The notes under the pieces are model-generated. The model ran no database searches and was not told the origin of the DNA. It saw only the letters and a program-made list of their open reading frames with translations. From Hungatella sp. UBA3048 (GTDB taxonomy: Bacteria; Bacillota; Clostridia; Lachnospirales; Lachnospiraceae): a stretch of 64,000 bases of DNA. Shown one piece after another: positions 44,064 through 53,092 of this stretch. The stretch lies in assembly GCA_002367105.1 (NCBI GenBank), contig DFCS01000030.1:52044-116043 (forward strand), in the 5' to 3' direction. Each line of letters starts with the position of its first letter. The stretch's first letter is position 1. The translations under genes were made by a program, and so were the position numbers.

Positions 44064-44576
44064 TTGTTAAATAAAGAAATAGTTGCTAAAATAAACAAAC
44101 AGATCAATTTTGAACTATATTCAGCATACATCTATCTGGATATATTCAACTATTATGCTGACAGTAATTTAAACGGTTTTGCTAACTGGTTTAAGATCCA
44201 GACACAGGAAGAGCGGGATCATGCCATGCTCTTTATGAATTATTTACTTAATAATGGAGAAAAGGTGGTACTTGAAGACATAAAGGCTCCTGATCTTGTT
44301 TACACGGATTTCCGCCAGCCCGCCATGGCTGCTTATGAACATGAGGTGAAGGTAACGGCCTCCATTCATGATATTTACGGAGCCGCTTATGAATTAAAAG
44401 ATTTCCGTACCATGCAGTTTCTCGACTGGTTCGTAAAAGAACAGAATGAAGAGGAAAAAAATACGGACGAGATTATAAAGAGATATGACTTATTTGGAAG
44501 TGATCCCAAGGGACTATATCTGCTGGATTCGGAGTTGACGGCAAGGGTTTATACACCGCCCTCCCTTGTGATTTAA
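44064..44576 (+). CDS. ftnA: Ferritin (non-haem, FtnA type)
   Basis: Iron-storage protein of 170 residues, 24-subunit cage family. The start is TTG, with GGAGG 8 bases upstream and no better ATG. Ferroxidase residues are visible: E17 (NFELYSAY), E50 and H53 (EERDHAM), E94 region (YEHEVKV) and the later Glu/Gln cluster (KEQNEEEKNTDE). It stands alone between its own promoter and a strong terminator. Confidence 0.95.
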   Translation: MLNKEIVAKINKQINFELYSAYIYLDIFNYYADSNLNGFANWFKIQTQEERDHAMLFMNYLLNNGEKVVLEDIKAPDLVYTDFRQPAMAAYEHEVKVTASIHDIYGAAYELKDFRTMQFLDWFVKEQNEEEKNTDEIIKRYDLFGSDPKGLYLLDSELTARVYTPPSLVI

Positions 44577-44610
44577 ACGATACGATTTCATAACCATTAT
44601 TCAAAAGAAG

Positions 44611-44660
44611 AGCAGTCTCTGCCATGAAATAGAAGAATTTCATGGCAGGGGATGCTTTTT
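44611..44660 (+). terminator. Terminator after ferritin
   Basis: GCCATGAAAT (44621-44630) pairs with ATTTCATGGC (44637-44646), extended outward by CTCT/AGGG and AGCA/TGCT, then a T run with further T-rich sequence. Confidence 0.9.
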
Positions 44661-44718
44661 CTATTTTTACCGTATAAAACTGCGAAAGCTTTAGAAACTA
44701 TCTGATAAAGGGGGAAAG

Positions 44719-45654
44719 ATGTTTGTGGCTAAACAAAGGGAGAAGGTGGAATTGCGTTACTATGTGATTCCGGAGACGGAAGTGGTTCTGGCTCTGTTGG
44801 GGGAGGATTGGATCCGGGAATATGGGAAGGATATCAAATGCCTTCATTTTCACGATCTTATGGAAATCGGATATTGCCACTGGGGGGACGGAGAGGTGGT
44901 CCTGGGGCAGGAACGCCTTCCTTTTTTCAGCCATTCCATGATGATCGTACCGCCGAGGCTTCCTCATACCACCAACACTGTGGCTGGGACAAAGGGTTAT
45001 TGGGAGTGGATGTACATTGACCTGGAAAAAACAGTAACTGAAGTGTACGGCCATGACCCGGTTCTCCAAAGCACCATATTAAAAAGGCTCCATCGAACCG
45101 GATACCTTCTGTCAGGAGAGGACAATCCCGGCCTGTCCAGACTGATTTTAGGAATTATGGAAGAAGCGCGGCATAAAAAGCCTTATTACAAAGACAGCAT
45201 ACGGGGCTATCTTAATGCTTTTGTGGTGGAACTTCTGCGGCTTTCCGATGATGAGGAACGGATCGCAGGAGGCAGGTGCAGTACCGCCGTTTTAGCAGGT
45301 GCACTGGATTATGTCGCCACGCATTATCACCAGGAAATCAAGGTCAGCAGTCTGGCAGAAGCCTGCAATATGAGCGAAAGCCATTTCCGCCGTGTTTTTG
45401 AAGAGGGGATGAATATGAAGCCTTTGGATTATATCAACTTAATCCGGGTTCAGAGTGCCTGTGAACTGCTGAAAAAGACAGGGAAATCAATGGAAGAGGT
45501 TGGGGAGGAGGCGGGATTTGCTTCAATTTCTGCATTTAACCGGAATTTTAGAAAAATATTAAATATTTCCCCTTATCAATGGAAAAAATCAAAAGATAAT
45601 TATGAAGGAAAGCTGCTCAACTACAGAATCAGCGCTCAAAAAGGCTGGGATTAA
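44719..45654 (+). CDS. AraC-family regulator with cupin sensor domain
   Basis: Regulator of 311 residues. The N-terminal AraC_binding/cupin region includes FHDLMEIGYCHWGDGEVVLG and HTTNTVAGTKGYWEWMYID. The C-terminal domain has both helix-turn-helix units (VSSLAEACNMSESHFRRVFEE and MEEVGEEAGFASISAFNRNFRK). AAAGGGGGAAAG precedes the ATG. It is directly upstream of, and in the same direction as, the sugar ABC/GH42 operon and is likely its activator, with a galactoside as inducer. Confidence 0.92.
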   Translation: MFVAKQREKVELRYYVIPETEVVLALLGEDWIREYGKDIKCLHFHDLMEIGYCHWGDGEVVLGQERLPFFSHSMMIVPPRLPHTTNTVAGTKGYWEWMYIDLEKTVTEVYGHDPVLQSTILKRLHRTGYLLSGEDNPGLSRLILGIMEEARHKKPYYKDSIRGYLNAFVVELLRLSDDEERIAGGRCSTAVLAGALDYVATHYHQEIKVSSLAEACNMSESHFRRVFEEGMNMKPLDYINLIRVQSACELLKKTGKSMEEVGEEAGFASISAFNRNFRKILNISPYQWKKSKDNYEGKLLNYRISAQKGWD

Positions 45655-45717
45655 AGGAACAATGATCGAATATGCACGTTTTATAATTGAATCTAAAGAC
45701 TTTAAATCAAAAAACAT

Positions 45718-45726
45718 TGATATAAT
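45718..45726 (+). promoter_or_regulatory. Extended -10 promoter of the galactoside ABC operon
   Basis: TGATATAAT, an extended -10 element with no good -35, as expected for a promoter that needs an AraC-type activator. It lies 48 bases before the start codon. Confidence 0.5.
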
Positions 45727-45773
45727 GAATTTATTATACAAGCCAATTTTTATGAAAGAGGAGGAGTTTTGCT

Positions 45774-47093
45774 ATGAAGAGAAGAATTGCATCCATATTA
45801 CTGGCCGGAGCCATGATGGCTTCCCTGACAGCCTGCGGAAGTTCTGGGGGTGCAGGACAGAATGCAGGAGGTAAGACAGGAGATGGGGCTAAGGCCGCAA
45901 ACGAACTGACTGTCTGGTGCTGGGATCCTGCATTTAATATTTATGCCATGGAAGAAGCGGCAAAGGTGTACCAGAAGGATCATCCGGATTTTAAGCTGAA
46001 TGTAGTGGAGACGCCCTGGGCTGACGTGCAGACCAAGATGACGACGGCGGCGACTTCTAAAAACCTGGATACTCTTCCTGATATCCTGTTAATGCAGGAT
46101 AATGCATTTCAGAAGAACGTAATCAGCTATCCCGATGCATTTAAGGATTTAACCGGAAGCGGAGTTGATTTTTCAAAGTTCCCAACTGCTAAAACTGCTT
46201 ACTCTGTTGTAAATGGGAAAAACTTCGGAGTCCCCTTTGATAACGGAGCTGCGATTGCAGCCTATCGTACCGATATATTAAAAGAAGCCGGATATACGGA
46301 TGCAGATTTTACAGATATTACCTGGAGCAAGTATCAGTCCATGGGCGAGGAAATTTTAGCAAAGACAGGAAAACCGCTGTTATCCTGTACAGCAGGAGAA
46401 TCTGATCTGATCATGATCATGCTCCAGTCCGCAGGGGGAAGCCTCTTTGATAAGGACGGGAACCCAAGCATGGTTGGAAATGACAAGCTGAAAAAGGTTA
46501 TCGAAACCTATGTTTCCCTTGTTAAGAGCGGTGTGCTTGTGGAAGTCAATGACTGGGATCAGTATGTTGGAACTATGACAAACAGCACTGTGGCAGGAAC
46601 GATCAACGGCTGCTGGATCATGGCAAGCATCCAGACTGCAGAAGACCAGTCCGGCAATTGGGCGATTACCAATATTCCGAAGCTTGAGGGAGTAAGCGAT
46701 GCAACCAATTATTCCAACAACGGTGGTTCCAGCTGGGCAGTAACTGCCGGAAGCAAGAATCCGGAACTGGCGGCAGATTTCCTGTCAAAGACCTTTGCAG
46801 GAAGTGTTCCTTTCTATGAAACCATTCTTCCAAAATCCGGAGCACTGGCAACTTATCTTCCGGCAGCGGACAGTAAGGTTTATGGAGAACCTCAGGCATT
46901 CTTTGGAGGAAAGCCGGTATATGCACAGATCACAGAGTTTGCATCAAAGGTTCCTTCCAATAATACAGGCGTTTATTATTATGAGGCCCGTGACGCGGTT
47001 GCAACTGCCATTACCCATGTAGTCTCAGGAGCAGACATTGATTCAGAAATCAAAACAGCAGAAGATACAGTTAAGTTTGCAATGGGTAAATAA
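45774..47093 (+). CDS. Sugar ABC transporter substrate-binding lipoprotein (family 1)
   Basis: Lipoprotein of 439 residues with signal MKRRIASILLAGAMMASL and lipobox LTAC. The fold shows typical sugar-binding elements (LTVWCWDPAFN, LPDILLMQDNAFQKNV, GVPFDNGAAIAAYRTDILKE, NNGGSSWAVTAGSKNPE). AGAGGAGG is 8 bases upstream of the ATG. Gene order with two permeases and a GH42 enzyme suggests a beta-galactoside or galacto-oligosaccharide ligand. Confidence 0.93.
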   Translation: MKRRIASILLAGAMMASLTACGSSGGAGQNAGGKTGDGAKAANELTVWCWDPAFNIYAMEEAAKVYQKDHPDFKLNVVETPWADVQTKMTTAATSKNLDTLPDILLMQDNAFQKNVISYPDAFKDLTGSGVDFSKFPTAKTAYSVVNGKNFGVPFDNGAAIAAYRTDILKEAGYTDADFTDITWSKYQSMGEEILAKTGKPLLSCTAGESDLIMIMLQSAGGSLFDKDGNPSMVGNDKLKKVIETYVSLVKSGVLVEVNDWDQYVGTMTNSTVAGTINGCWIMASIQTAEDQSGNWAITNIPKLEGVSDATNYSNNGGSSWAVTAGSKNPELAADFLSKTFAGSVPFYETILPKSGALATYLPAADSKVYGEPQAFFGGKPVYAQITEFASKVPSNNTGVYYYEARDAVATAITHVVSGADIDSEIKTAEDTVKFAMGK

Positions 47094-47117
47094 AAATAAG
47101 AGGGAGGAGGCATTTCA

Positions 47118-48011
47118 GTGGGAAATTCAAAGAAAAAGCTGTCCTTAGGCCAGAAGCAGAGCCTTGCGGGCTGGACATTTTTAACGCCTGCGGTCATCCT
47201 GATTGCGGTTATGAGCTTTCTGCCCATGATCCAGGCACTGTTCCTTTCCTTTCAGACAGGAATCGGCGCGGCAATGAAGTGGACAGGCGGGACCAATTAT
47301 GTAAGAATGTTTAAGGATCCTGTTTTTATGCAGGCTTTAAAAAACAATTTTATTTACTTGATCATACAGGTTCCGATCATGCTTATATCGGCTCTGGTCC
47401 TGGCTTCTCTGCTGAACAATAAAGACCTGCGGTTCAAGGGGCTTTTCCGTACTGCGATTTTTCTGCCCTGTGCAACCTCCCTGGTATCCTATGCAGTAAT
47501 TTTCCGTTCCCTCTTTGCAGTGGATGGACTGGTCAATATCGTTCTGATAAAGCTTGGGATATTGACCACAGGATACAACTTCCTGGGTCATCCGAATTCT
47601 GCCAGGATCGTAATTATCCTGGCCCTGATCTGGAGGTGGACAGGCTATAACATGGTGTTTTATCTGTCCGGCTTACAAAACATTGAGTATTCCGTGTATG
47701 AAGCGGCAAAAATTGACGGAGCCTCTCCGTTTCAGTCCTTCTTTCGGATTACGATACCGCTTTTAAAGCCCACCATTCTGCTGACGGCGATCATGTCAAC
47801 CAACGGTACCCTGCAGCTGTTTGATGAGTCCGTGAACTTAACTAACGGCGGACCGGCCAATTCCACTATTACCATGTCTCACTATATTTATAATGTATCA
47901 TTTAAGTATGTGCCAAACTTTGGGTATGCAGCTTCCATGTCTTACTTAATCCTGATTCTGGTGGCAGTTCTTGCATTTATACAGCTGAAGGTAGGTGATA
48001 AGCGTGACTAA
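47118..48011 (+). CDS. Sugar ABC transporter permease (MalF/LacF type)
   Basis: Permease of 297 residues from a GTG behind GGGAGGAGG. It has about six helices and the coupling loop YEAAKIDGASPFQSFFRITIP near residue 197. It overlaps the next permease frame by up to 17 bases. Confidence 0.92.
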   Translation: MGNSKKKLSLGQKQSLAGWTFLTPAVILIAVMSFLPMIQALFLSFQTGIGAAMKWTGGTNYVRMFKDPVFMQALKNNFIYLIIQVPIMLISALVLASLLNNKDLRFKGLFRTAIFLPCATSLVSYAVIFRSLFAVDGLVNIVLIKLGILTTGYNFLGHPNSARIVIILALIWRWTGYNMVFYLSGLQNIEYSVYEAAKIDGASPFQSFFRITIPLLKPTILLTAIMSTNGTLQLFDESVNLTNGGPANSTITMSHYIYNVSFKYVPNFGYAASMSYLILILVAVLAFIQLKVGDKRD

Positions 48012-48810
48012 AGGAAAAAAGTTTTTTGCATATGCATTTTTGACCATTGTCTCAGTCATTTCAGTATTTCCTCTGTACTGGATGATGGTTGCGGCTACCA
48101 ATAAAAGCGTGGATGTGACCAGAGGGACCCTGATATTCGGAACGGCACTTTTTGACAATGTGAAGAAGCTGTTCGCTTCCCAGAATGTTGCCACAGCCCT
48201 TGGGAATTCCTTTAAGTATTCCATTATCATGACGTTTATCTCCCTGCTGGTCTGCTCCATCGCAGGATATGGGTTTGAAGTCTTTCATGACAAGGCAAAG
48301 GACCGGGTCATGAGCGTGATCCTGCTGGCCATGATGGTTCCCTTTGCAGCGACCATGATTCCCCTTTACCGGATGTTTTCAAGTGCAAGGCTGTTAAACA
48401 GTACCCTGGGATTTATTCTTCCCACTATATCCACCCCGTTTCTGATTATGATGTTCCGCCAGAGTGCAAGATCCTTTCCAGAGGATATCATGGAGGCGGC
48501 AAGGCTTGACGGGTTAAGCGAGTTCCAGATTTTCTACCGGATGTTTCTGCCAACCATGCGCTCCACCTATGCGGCAGCTATGACCATTACCTTTATGAGC
48601 GCCTGGAACAGTTACCTTTGGCCTAAGGTGATCATGTCGGATGCGGGCAGCATTACCATGCCAATGCTGGTGGCTAACTTAACGGAAGGATATGTGACCG
48701 ATTATGGAATTCTCATGCTGGCAGTATTGGTCTGCACCATTCCCACGGTAATCGTCTTCTTCCTGCTGCAAAGAAGCTTTGCAGAAGGTATCACTGGAGC
48801 AGTAAAGTAA
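47995..48810 (+). CDS. Sugar ABC transporter permease (MalG/LacG type)
   Basis: Permease of 271 residues (268 if the GTG at 48004 is used, which has AGGTGATA before it). It has six helices and the coupling loop DIMEAARLDGLSEFQIFYRMFLP near residue 161. As in the other sugar cassette, no ATPase gene is present. Confidence 0.92.
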   Translation: MISVTKGKKFFAYAFLTIVSVISVFPLYWMMVAATNKSVDVTRGTLIFGTALFDNVKKLFASQNVATALGNSFKYSIIMTFISLLVCSIAGYGFEVFHDKAKDRVMSVILLAMMVPFAATMIPLYRMFSSARLLNSTLGFILPTISTPFLIMMFRQSARSFPEDIMEAARLDGLSEFQIFYRMFLPTMRSTYAAAMTITFMSAWNSYLWPKVIMSDAGSITMPMLVANLTEGYVTDYGILMLAVLVCTIPTVIVFFLLQRSFAEGITGAVK

Positions 48811-48892
48811 AAAAATCAAAACAGATGCCGCGGCCGGCTTCCGGATATGGAATCGTCTGCGGTATTTCTATGGAGAAAAGGAGCAAGAAAAC

Positions 48893-50929
48893 ATGAAAAA
48901 TGTTGGCATATGGCACGGAGGGGATTACAGCCCCGAACAATGGCTTCAAGAGCCTGAGATCCTTAAAAAGGATTTGGAATATATGAAAAAGGCCGGGATC
49001 AATACGGTTACCATGGGGATGTTTGCCTGGTCCTTTCTGGAGCCGGAGGAAGGAAAATTTCAGTTTTCCTGGCTAAAGGAACGGCTGGATCAGCTCTATG
49101 AAAACGGAATATACACCATCATGGGTACCCCGTCCGGTGCCCGCCCCAAATGGCTGGCAGACAAATATCCGGAGGTCCTTCGGGTAGATGATACAGGGAG
49201 GCGCCAGCGTTTTGGGGGACGTCACAATCATTGTTACACCTCTCCTTTATACAGGGAAAAGGTGAAGCAGATCAATGAAAGGCTGGGAAAGGAGTTTGGC
49301 TCTCATCCAGGAATTCGTCTTTGGCATCTCTCCAATGAATACGGCGGTGAGTGTCACTGTCCATTATGCCAGGATGCCTTCCGGAAATGGCTGGAACAAA
49401 GGTATGATTCCATCGACCGCTTAAACAGGAGCTGGTGCACGGCCTTCTGGAGCCACGGCTATCAGTCTTTTGACCAGGTGGAAAGTCCCTCCGCCATAGG
49501 AGAGAGCATGGTTCATGGATTAAATCTGGACTGGAAGCGGTTTGTGACGGATCAGACCATGGATTTTATCCGGTGGGAGGCCGGCTCTTTGCGGGAAGCG
49601 GGAGCGGTGCAGCCTGTTACTACCAATTTTATGTATGACTACCAGGGACTTAATTACCGGAAGCTTTCACAAACAGTGGACGTGGTTTCCTGGGACACCT
49701 ATCCTTTGTGGCACAAAGAAAAGGAGATTCTTACGGCCAGGGACAATGGAATGCAGCATGATTTTATGAGAAGCTTAAAGAAGAAGCCTTTTCTGCTCAT
49801 GGAATCCTGTCCCAGCAGCACAAACTGGCAGGGAGTCAGTAAGCTTAAAAAGCCCGGTCTTTTACGGCTGGCTTCCTGGCAGGCAGTTGCCCACGGGTCG
49901 GACAGCGTCTTGTATTTCCAAATCCGCCAAAGCCCGGGAAGCTCTGAAAAATTCCACGGGGCAGTCATTGATCATTATGGAAAGACAGATACCAGAGTAT
50001 TTGAGGAGGTCAGCTCCATAGGAAAAGAGCTTGCCCTTTTAGGGGAATTGACCGGGACAGGAGTGCGGCCCAAAGCAGCCCTGATCTATGATATGGAAAA
50101 CCGCTGGGCAATGGAAGATGCACAAGGTCCCAGAAATAAAGGGCTTTATTATCATGAGACCTGTGTAAAGATCTACAGCGCTATAAAAAAGCTGGGATTT
50201 AATGTGGATGTAATTACCATGGATGACGGCCTGGAGGATTACCAGCTGGTGGCTGCTCCCATGCTTTACCTATACCGCAGCGGGATTGAGGAGAAAATAG
50301 AAAGGTTTGTCCGTAATGGCGGACAGCTGGTTATGACCTATTGGTCCGGAATCGTAGATGAATCAGACAGGTGCTTTCTTTCAGGCGTTCCCCATGGGCT
50401 CCAGGAAGTGGCAGGGCTTCGCAGTACGGAAATCGATGGTCTTTATGACTGGGAGAGTAATTATATGGTTCCTGCATCCGGAGAAACAGGAGACCGGTAT
50501 GAGTGCCGTAATCTCTGCGATCTGGTGAAGCTTAACGGGGCAGAAGCACTAATGGTATATGAAAATGATTTTTATAAGGGATATCCTGCCCTTACAAAAA
50601 ACCACTATGGGAGTGGAACTGCCTTTTATGTATGCGCGGATGCCGGGCAGGAATTTTATGATGATTTCATTTGGAATGTGACTTGTGAAGCCGGAATCAA
50701 GCCTCTTGTGGAAGGGCTGATACCGGAAGAGGTTGAGGTGACTTCAAGGGAATCGGATCAGTATGAGTATCTGTTTTTGCAGAATTTCAGCCCAAAACCG
50801 GTTGCGCTGGAACAGAAGCTTTGGGACTGCCTTACGGAGGGAACGGTTCTTCTTGGGGAGATTTCAGGGAAGGGTGAAATGGAATCATATGGGACGGTGA
50901 TTATCAGAAGAGATCTGTACCGGTACTGA
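48893..50929 (+). CDS. Beta-galactosidase, glycoside hydrolase family 42
   Basis: Cytoplasmic enzyme of 678 residues without a signal peptide. The barrel has the acid/base E149 (HLSNEYGG) and nucleophile E304 (LLMESCPSSTNW). The family zinc site is complete: C114 (HNHCYTS), C154, C156 and C159 (ECHCPLC). The trimerisation/GATase-like middle domain (KAALIYDMENRWAMED) and a small C-terminal beta domain follow. It hydrolyses terminal beta-galactosides taken up by the preceding importer. Confidence 0.95.
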   Translation: MKNVGIWHGGDYSPEQWLQEPEILKKDLEYMKKAGINTVTMGMFAWSFLEPEEGKFQFSWLKERLDQLYENGIYTIMGTPSGARPKWLADKYPEVLRVDDTGRRQRFGGRHNHCYTSPLYREKVKQINERLGKEFGSHPGIRLWHLSNEYGGECHCPLCQDAFRKWLEQRYDSIDRLNRSWCTAFWSHGYQSFDQVESPSAIGESMVHGLNLDWKRFVTDQTMDFIRWEAGSLREAGAVQPVTTNFMYDYQGLNYRKLSQTVDVVSWDTYPLWHKEKEILTARDNGMQHDFMRSLKKKPFLLMESCPSSTNWQGVSKLKKPGLLRLASWQAVAHGSDSVLYFQIRQSPGSSEKFHGAVIDHYGKTDTRVFEEVSSIGKELALLGELTGTGVRPKAALIYDMENRWAMEDAQGPRNKGLYYHETCVKIYSAIKKLGFNVDVITMDDGLEDYQLVAAPMLYLYRSGIEEKIERFVRNGGQLVMTYWSGIVDESDRCFLSGVPHGLQEVAGLRSTEIDGLYDWESNYMVPASGETGDRYECRNLCDLVKLNGAEALMVYENDFYKGYPALTKNHYGSGTAFYVCADAGQEFYDDFIWNVTCEAGIKPLVEGLIPEEVEVTSRESDQYEYLFLQNFSPKPVALEQKLWDCLTEGTVLLGEISGKGEMESYGTVIIRRDLYRY

Positions 50930-51043
50930 GAGTAAGTGTTTTAACATATTTCTTGATTGCCAGCTATGTTGATTTATGTTAAGCTTTTTCTAAGAAACAA
51001 ACATTTTACAGCCTCAAAGGCATTAAGAAAAAGAGGAATCCAC

Positions 51044-52906
51044 ATGGGAAAGATTGCATTGCTTGTGTCCAGGGAAGAAATGCTGCATCAGGCGCACAAC
51101 ATTCTCCAGGAAAAGAAATACGAAATCAGTGAAATGCGTGTAATTAAAACGGAAGATGCTGTTTCCGAGGCCAGGCGGTCCATTGGGGCCGGGGCTTCCA
51201 TTATCATAGCCAGAGGGCTCCAGGCATCCTTAATGAAGCAGTATACGGATATTCCAGTGGTGGAAATTGTCATCACTGCTCAGGAAATGGCTCTTCTGGT
51301 CAATAAAGCCAAGGAGATTTTAAAGAACGAAACTCCGGTTATCGGCGTTGTTGGGTTTCGGAATATGTTCTGCGATATGTCTTATTTTGATCTCATATAT
51401 GGGATTGAAATGAGGACGTATTTTGCAGATAAAAGTCATTTGCTTGAGGATATGACAAGGCAGGCCATAAGCGATGAGGTGGATTTAATCATTGGGGGAG
51501 ATACGGCGGTGAACATAGCAGGGGAGGCCGGACTTCCTTCCCTGTTTTTATCCAATACCGAGGACTCCTTAAGAAATGCCTTATCCATGGCCGAAAGCAT
51601 GGACTATGCCATGGGAATCGAGAAGCGGAATGCAGCTCAGATTGAAACTCTTTTGGACCACTCGTTCAGCGGCGTGGTGAGGCTTGATGCTTCCGGTATC
51701 ATTCTGGACTTAAATCCCATGATGGAAGATATTTTGCAGATGAAGAAGGAAGAGGTTCTTTTAAAAGCTGCCAGTGAGATCTTTCCGGAGCTTTTAAAAG
51801 ACTTTGGAACAGAACCCTATTCCCTGTTTATGGAGATTAACCGCACTTCTGTATTTGCCGTTGTGGCTCCAGTGGTCATTGACCAGAGGACGGAGGGAGT
51901 CATACTTACCTGCCACCGCATGAAAAAACGCCGGTCTCTGGAACCGGATTCCAGAGGAAAGAGCCATGCAAAGTGCTTTATTGCCCTGGGGGAATTTGAT
52001 GATATCCTTCAGGAATCCCAGGCAATGCAGGAATGCATACGCCTGGCAAAGCTATATGCCCTGTCAGAGAAAACGGTTTTGATTGAAGGGGAAGCCGGAA
52101 CGGAAAAGCGTCTTCTGGCCCAAAGCATTCACAACGCCGGCCTTCAAAAGGATGGCCCGTTTGTGGCATTATCCTGCGATGGGATTGGGGATGATGGACA
52201 GTCTGACATGATCTTCGGAGATAAGGGAGCAGCCGCTCAGGCAAAGGGAGGCTCTCTTTTGTTAGAAGAGGTGCAGTGCCTTACAAGAGCCAATCAATAC
52301 CGGCTCTGCCAGTTGATCCGTTATAAAAGCCGTATTGGAAAAGACGGGGTCAGGGATTCAGGGACCGATGTAAGGGTCATGGTTACCACTGATGTCCCTT
52401 TGTCTGAGCTGGCAGATGACGGAATAATGCGGGAAGACCTCTATTATCTTCTGAGCGGCCTGACTGTGAGGATTCCACCGTTAAGGGAACGGAAGGAGGA
52501 TCTGGAACGTAAGCTTACGGAGAGCATCAGGGGCTGCTGCGAACACTATTCCAGGTTCCATGTACTGACCCATGGCGCCAGGAAACTGCTGCATAATTAT
52601 CCCTGGGAGGGAAATCTGCTTCAAGTGGAGAGCTTTTGCGAACGCCTGATCCTTACGGCAAATAAACGGAGTATTGATGAGGGTTTTGCAGAACTTGTTA
52701 TAAAAGAGCTGTATCCCCGCTCACATAATCCGGAAAAGGAAAAGGAGCAGGAGGAACGTACCCGGGAAAAGCCTGTTTCTGAAGAAGCAAAAAAGATTGC
52801 AGTAACTCTTTTAAGGTTTGGAGGTAATCAGGAAGAAACTGCAAAGGCCTTGGGAATCAGCAAGACAACTCTGTGGAGAAAGAGAAAGAAGTATCATTTG
52901 AAATAG
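51044..52906 (+). CDS. PrpR_N / sigma-54-activator-like regulator lacking the GAFTGA loop
   Basis: Regulator of 620 residues from the ATG at 51044 (AAGAGG 7 bases upstream); the frame's earlier ATG has no ribosome site. Domains are PrpR_N sensor (1-170), PAS-like (about 195-290), AAA+ (about 320-545) and Fis-type helix-turn-helix (GNQEETAKALGISKTTLWRKRKK at the C-terminus). Two hallmarks are broken. Walker A reads GEAGTEKR instead of GExGTGKE, and the segment after FGDKG goes straight to AAAQAKGG, so the GAFTGA loop that contacts sigma-54 is missing (about residues 391-403). It probably does not activate sigma-54 polymerase, and may act as a repressor or at sigma-70 promoters, like TyrR-type relatives. 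Likely target is the downstream pair at 53093-54927. Confidence 0.88.
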   Translation: MGKIALLVSREEMLHQAHNILQEKKYEISEMRVIKTEDAVSEARRSIGAGASIIIARGLQASLMKQYTDIPVVEIVITAQEMALLVNKAKEILKNETPVIGVVGFRNMFCDMSYFDLIYGIEMRTYFADKSHLLEDMTRQAISDEVDLIIGGDTAVNIAGEAGLPSLFLSNTEDSLRNALSMAESMDYAMGIEKRNAAQIETLLDHSFSGVVRLDASGIILDLNPMMEDILQMKKEEVLLKAASEIFPELLKDFGTEPYSLFMEINRTSVFAVVAPVVIDQRTEGVILTCHRMKKRRSLEPDSRGKSHAKCFIALGEFDDILQESQAMQECIRLAKLYALSEKTVLIEGEAGTEKRLLAQSIHNAGLQKDGPFVALSCDGIGDDGQSDMIFGDKGAAAQAKGGSLLLEEVQCLTRANQYRLCQLIRYKSRIGKDGVRDSGTDVRVMVTTDVPLSELADDGIMREDLYYLLSGLTVRIPPLRERKEDLERKLTESIRGCCEHYSRFHVLTHGARKLLHNYPWEGNLLQVESFCERLILTANKRSIDEGFAELVIKELYPRSHNPEKEKEQEERTREKPVSEEAKKIAVTLLRFGGNQEETAKALGISKTTLWRKRKKYHLK

Positions 52907-52911
52907 CGGTT

Positions 52912-52949
52912 GAAATAAAAGTGAAACGAATTAGAAATAAAAATGAAAC
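52912..52949. repeat. 16-bp direct repeats between the PrpR-like regulator and its downstream genes
   Basis: GAAATAAAAGTGAAAC (52912-52927) and GAAATAAAAATGAAAC (52934-52949) match at 15 of 16 positions, 22 bases start to start (two helical turns). A further GAAATA lies at 52900. The pair begins 5 bases after the regulator stop and fits a dimer-pair binding site. Confidence 0.6.
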
Positions 52950-53092
52950 CATAGGAGGTTTGTACAGGAAACCTTCCTGCATTCGGTAAATCCGCCCATA
53001 GCAATGGACTTCCATTTTTTCTATAATCAGGGCAGAGATGGGAAATCCCGTCGGCTGCTGAAAGATAAAACAGGAAAGAGAGGAAGAGCAAA

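Noticed and set aside
45602..45874. Open frame of 90 codons between the AraC and binding-protein genes
   Set aside because: It overlaps both neighbours in other frames, spans a promoter and lacks a ribosome site.
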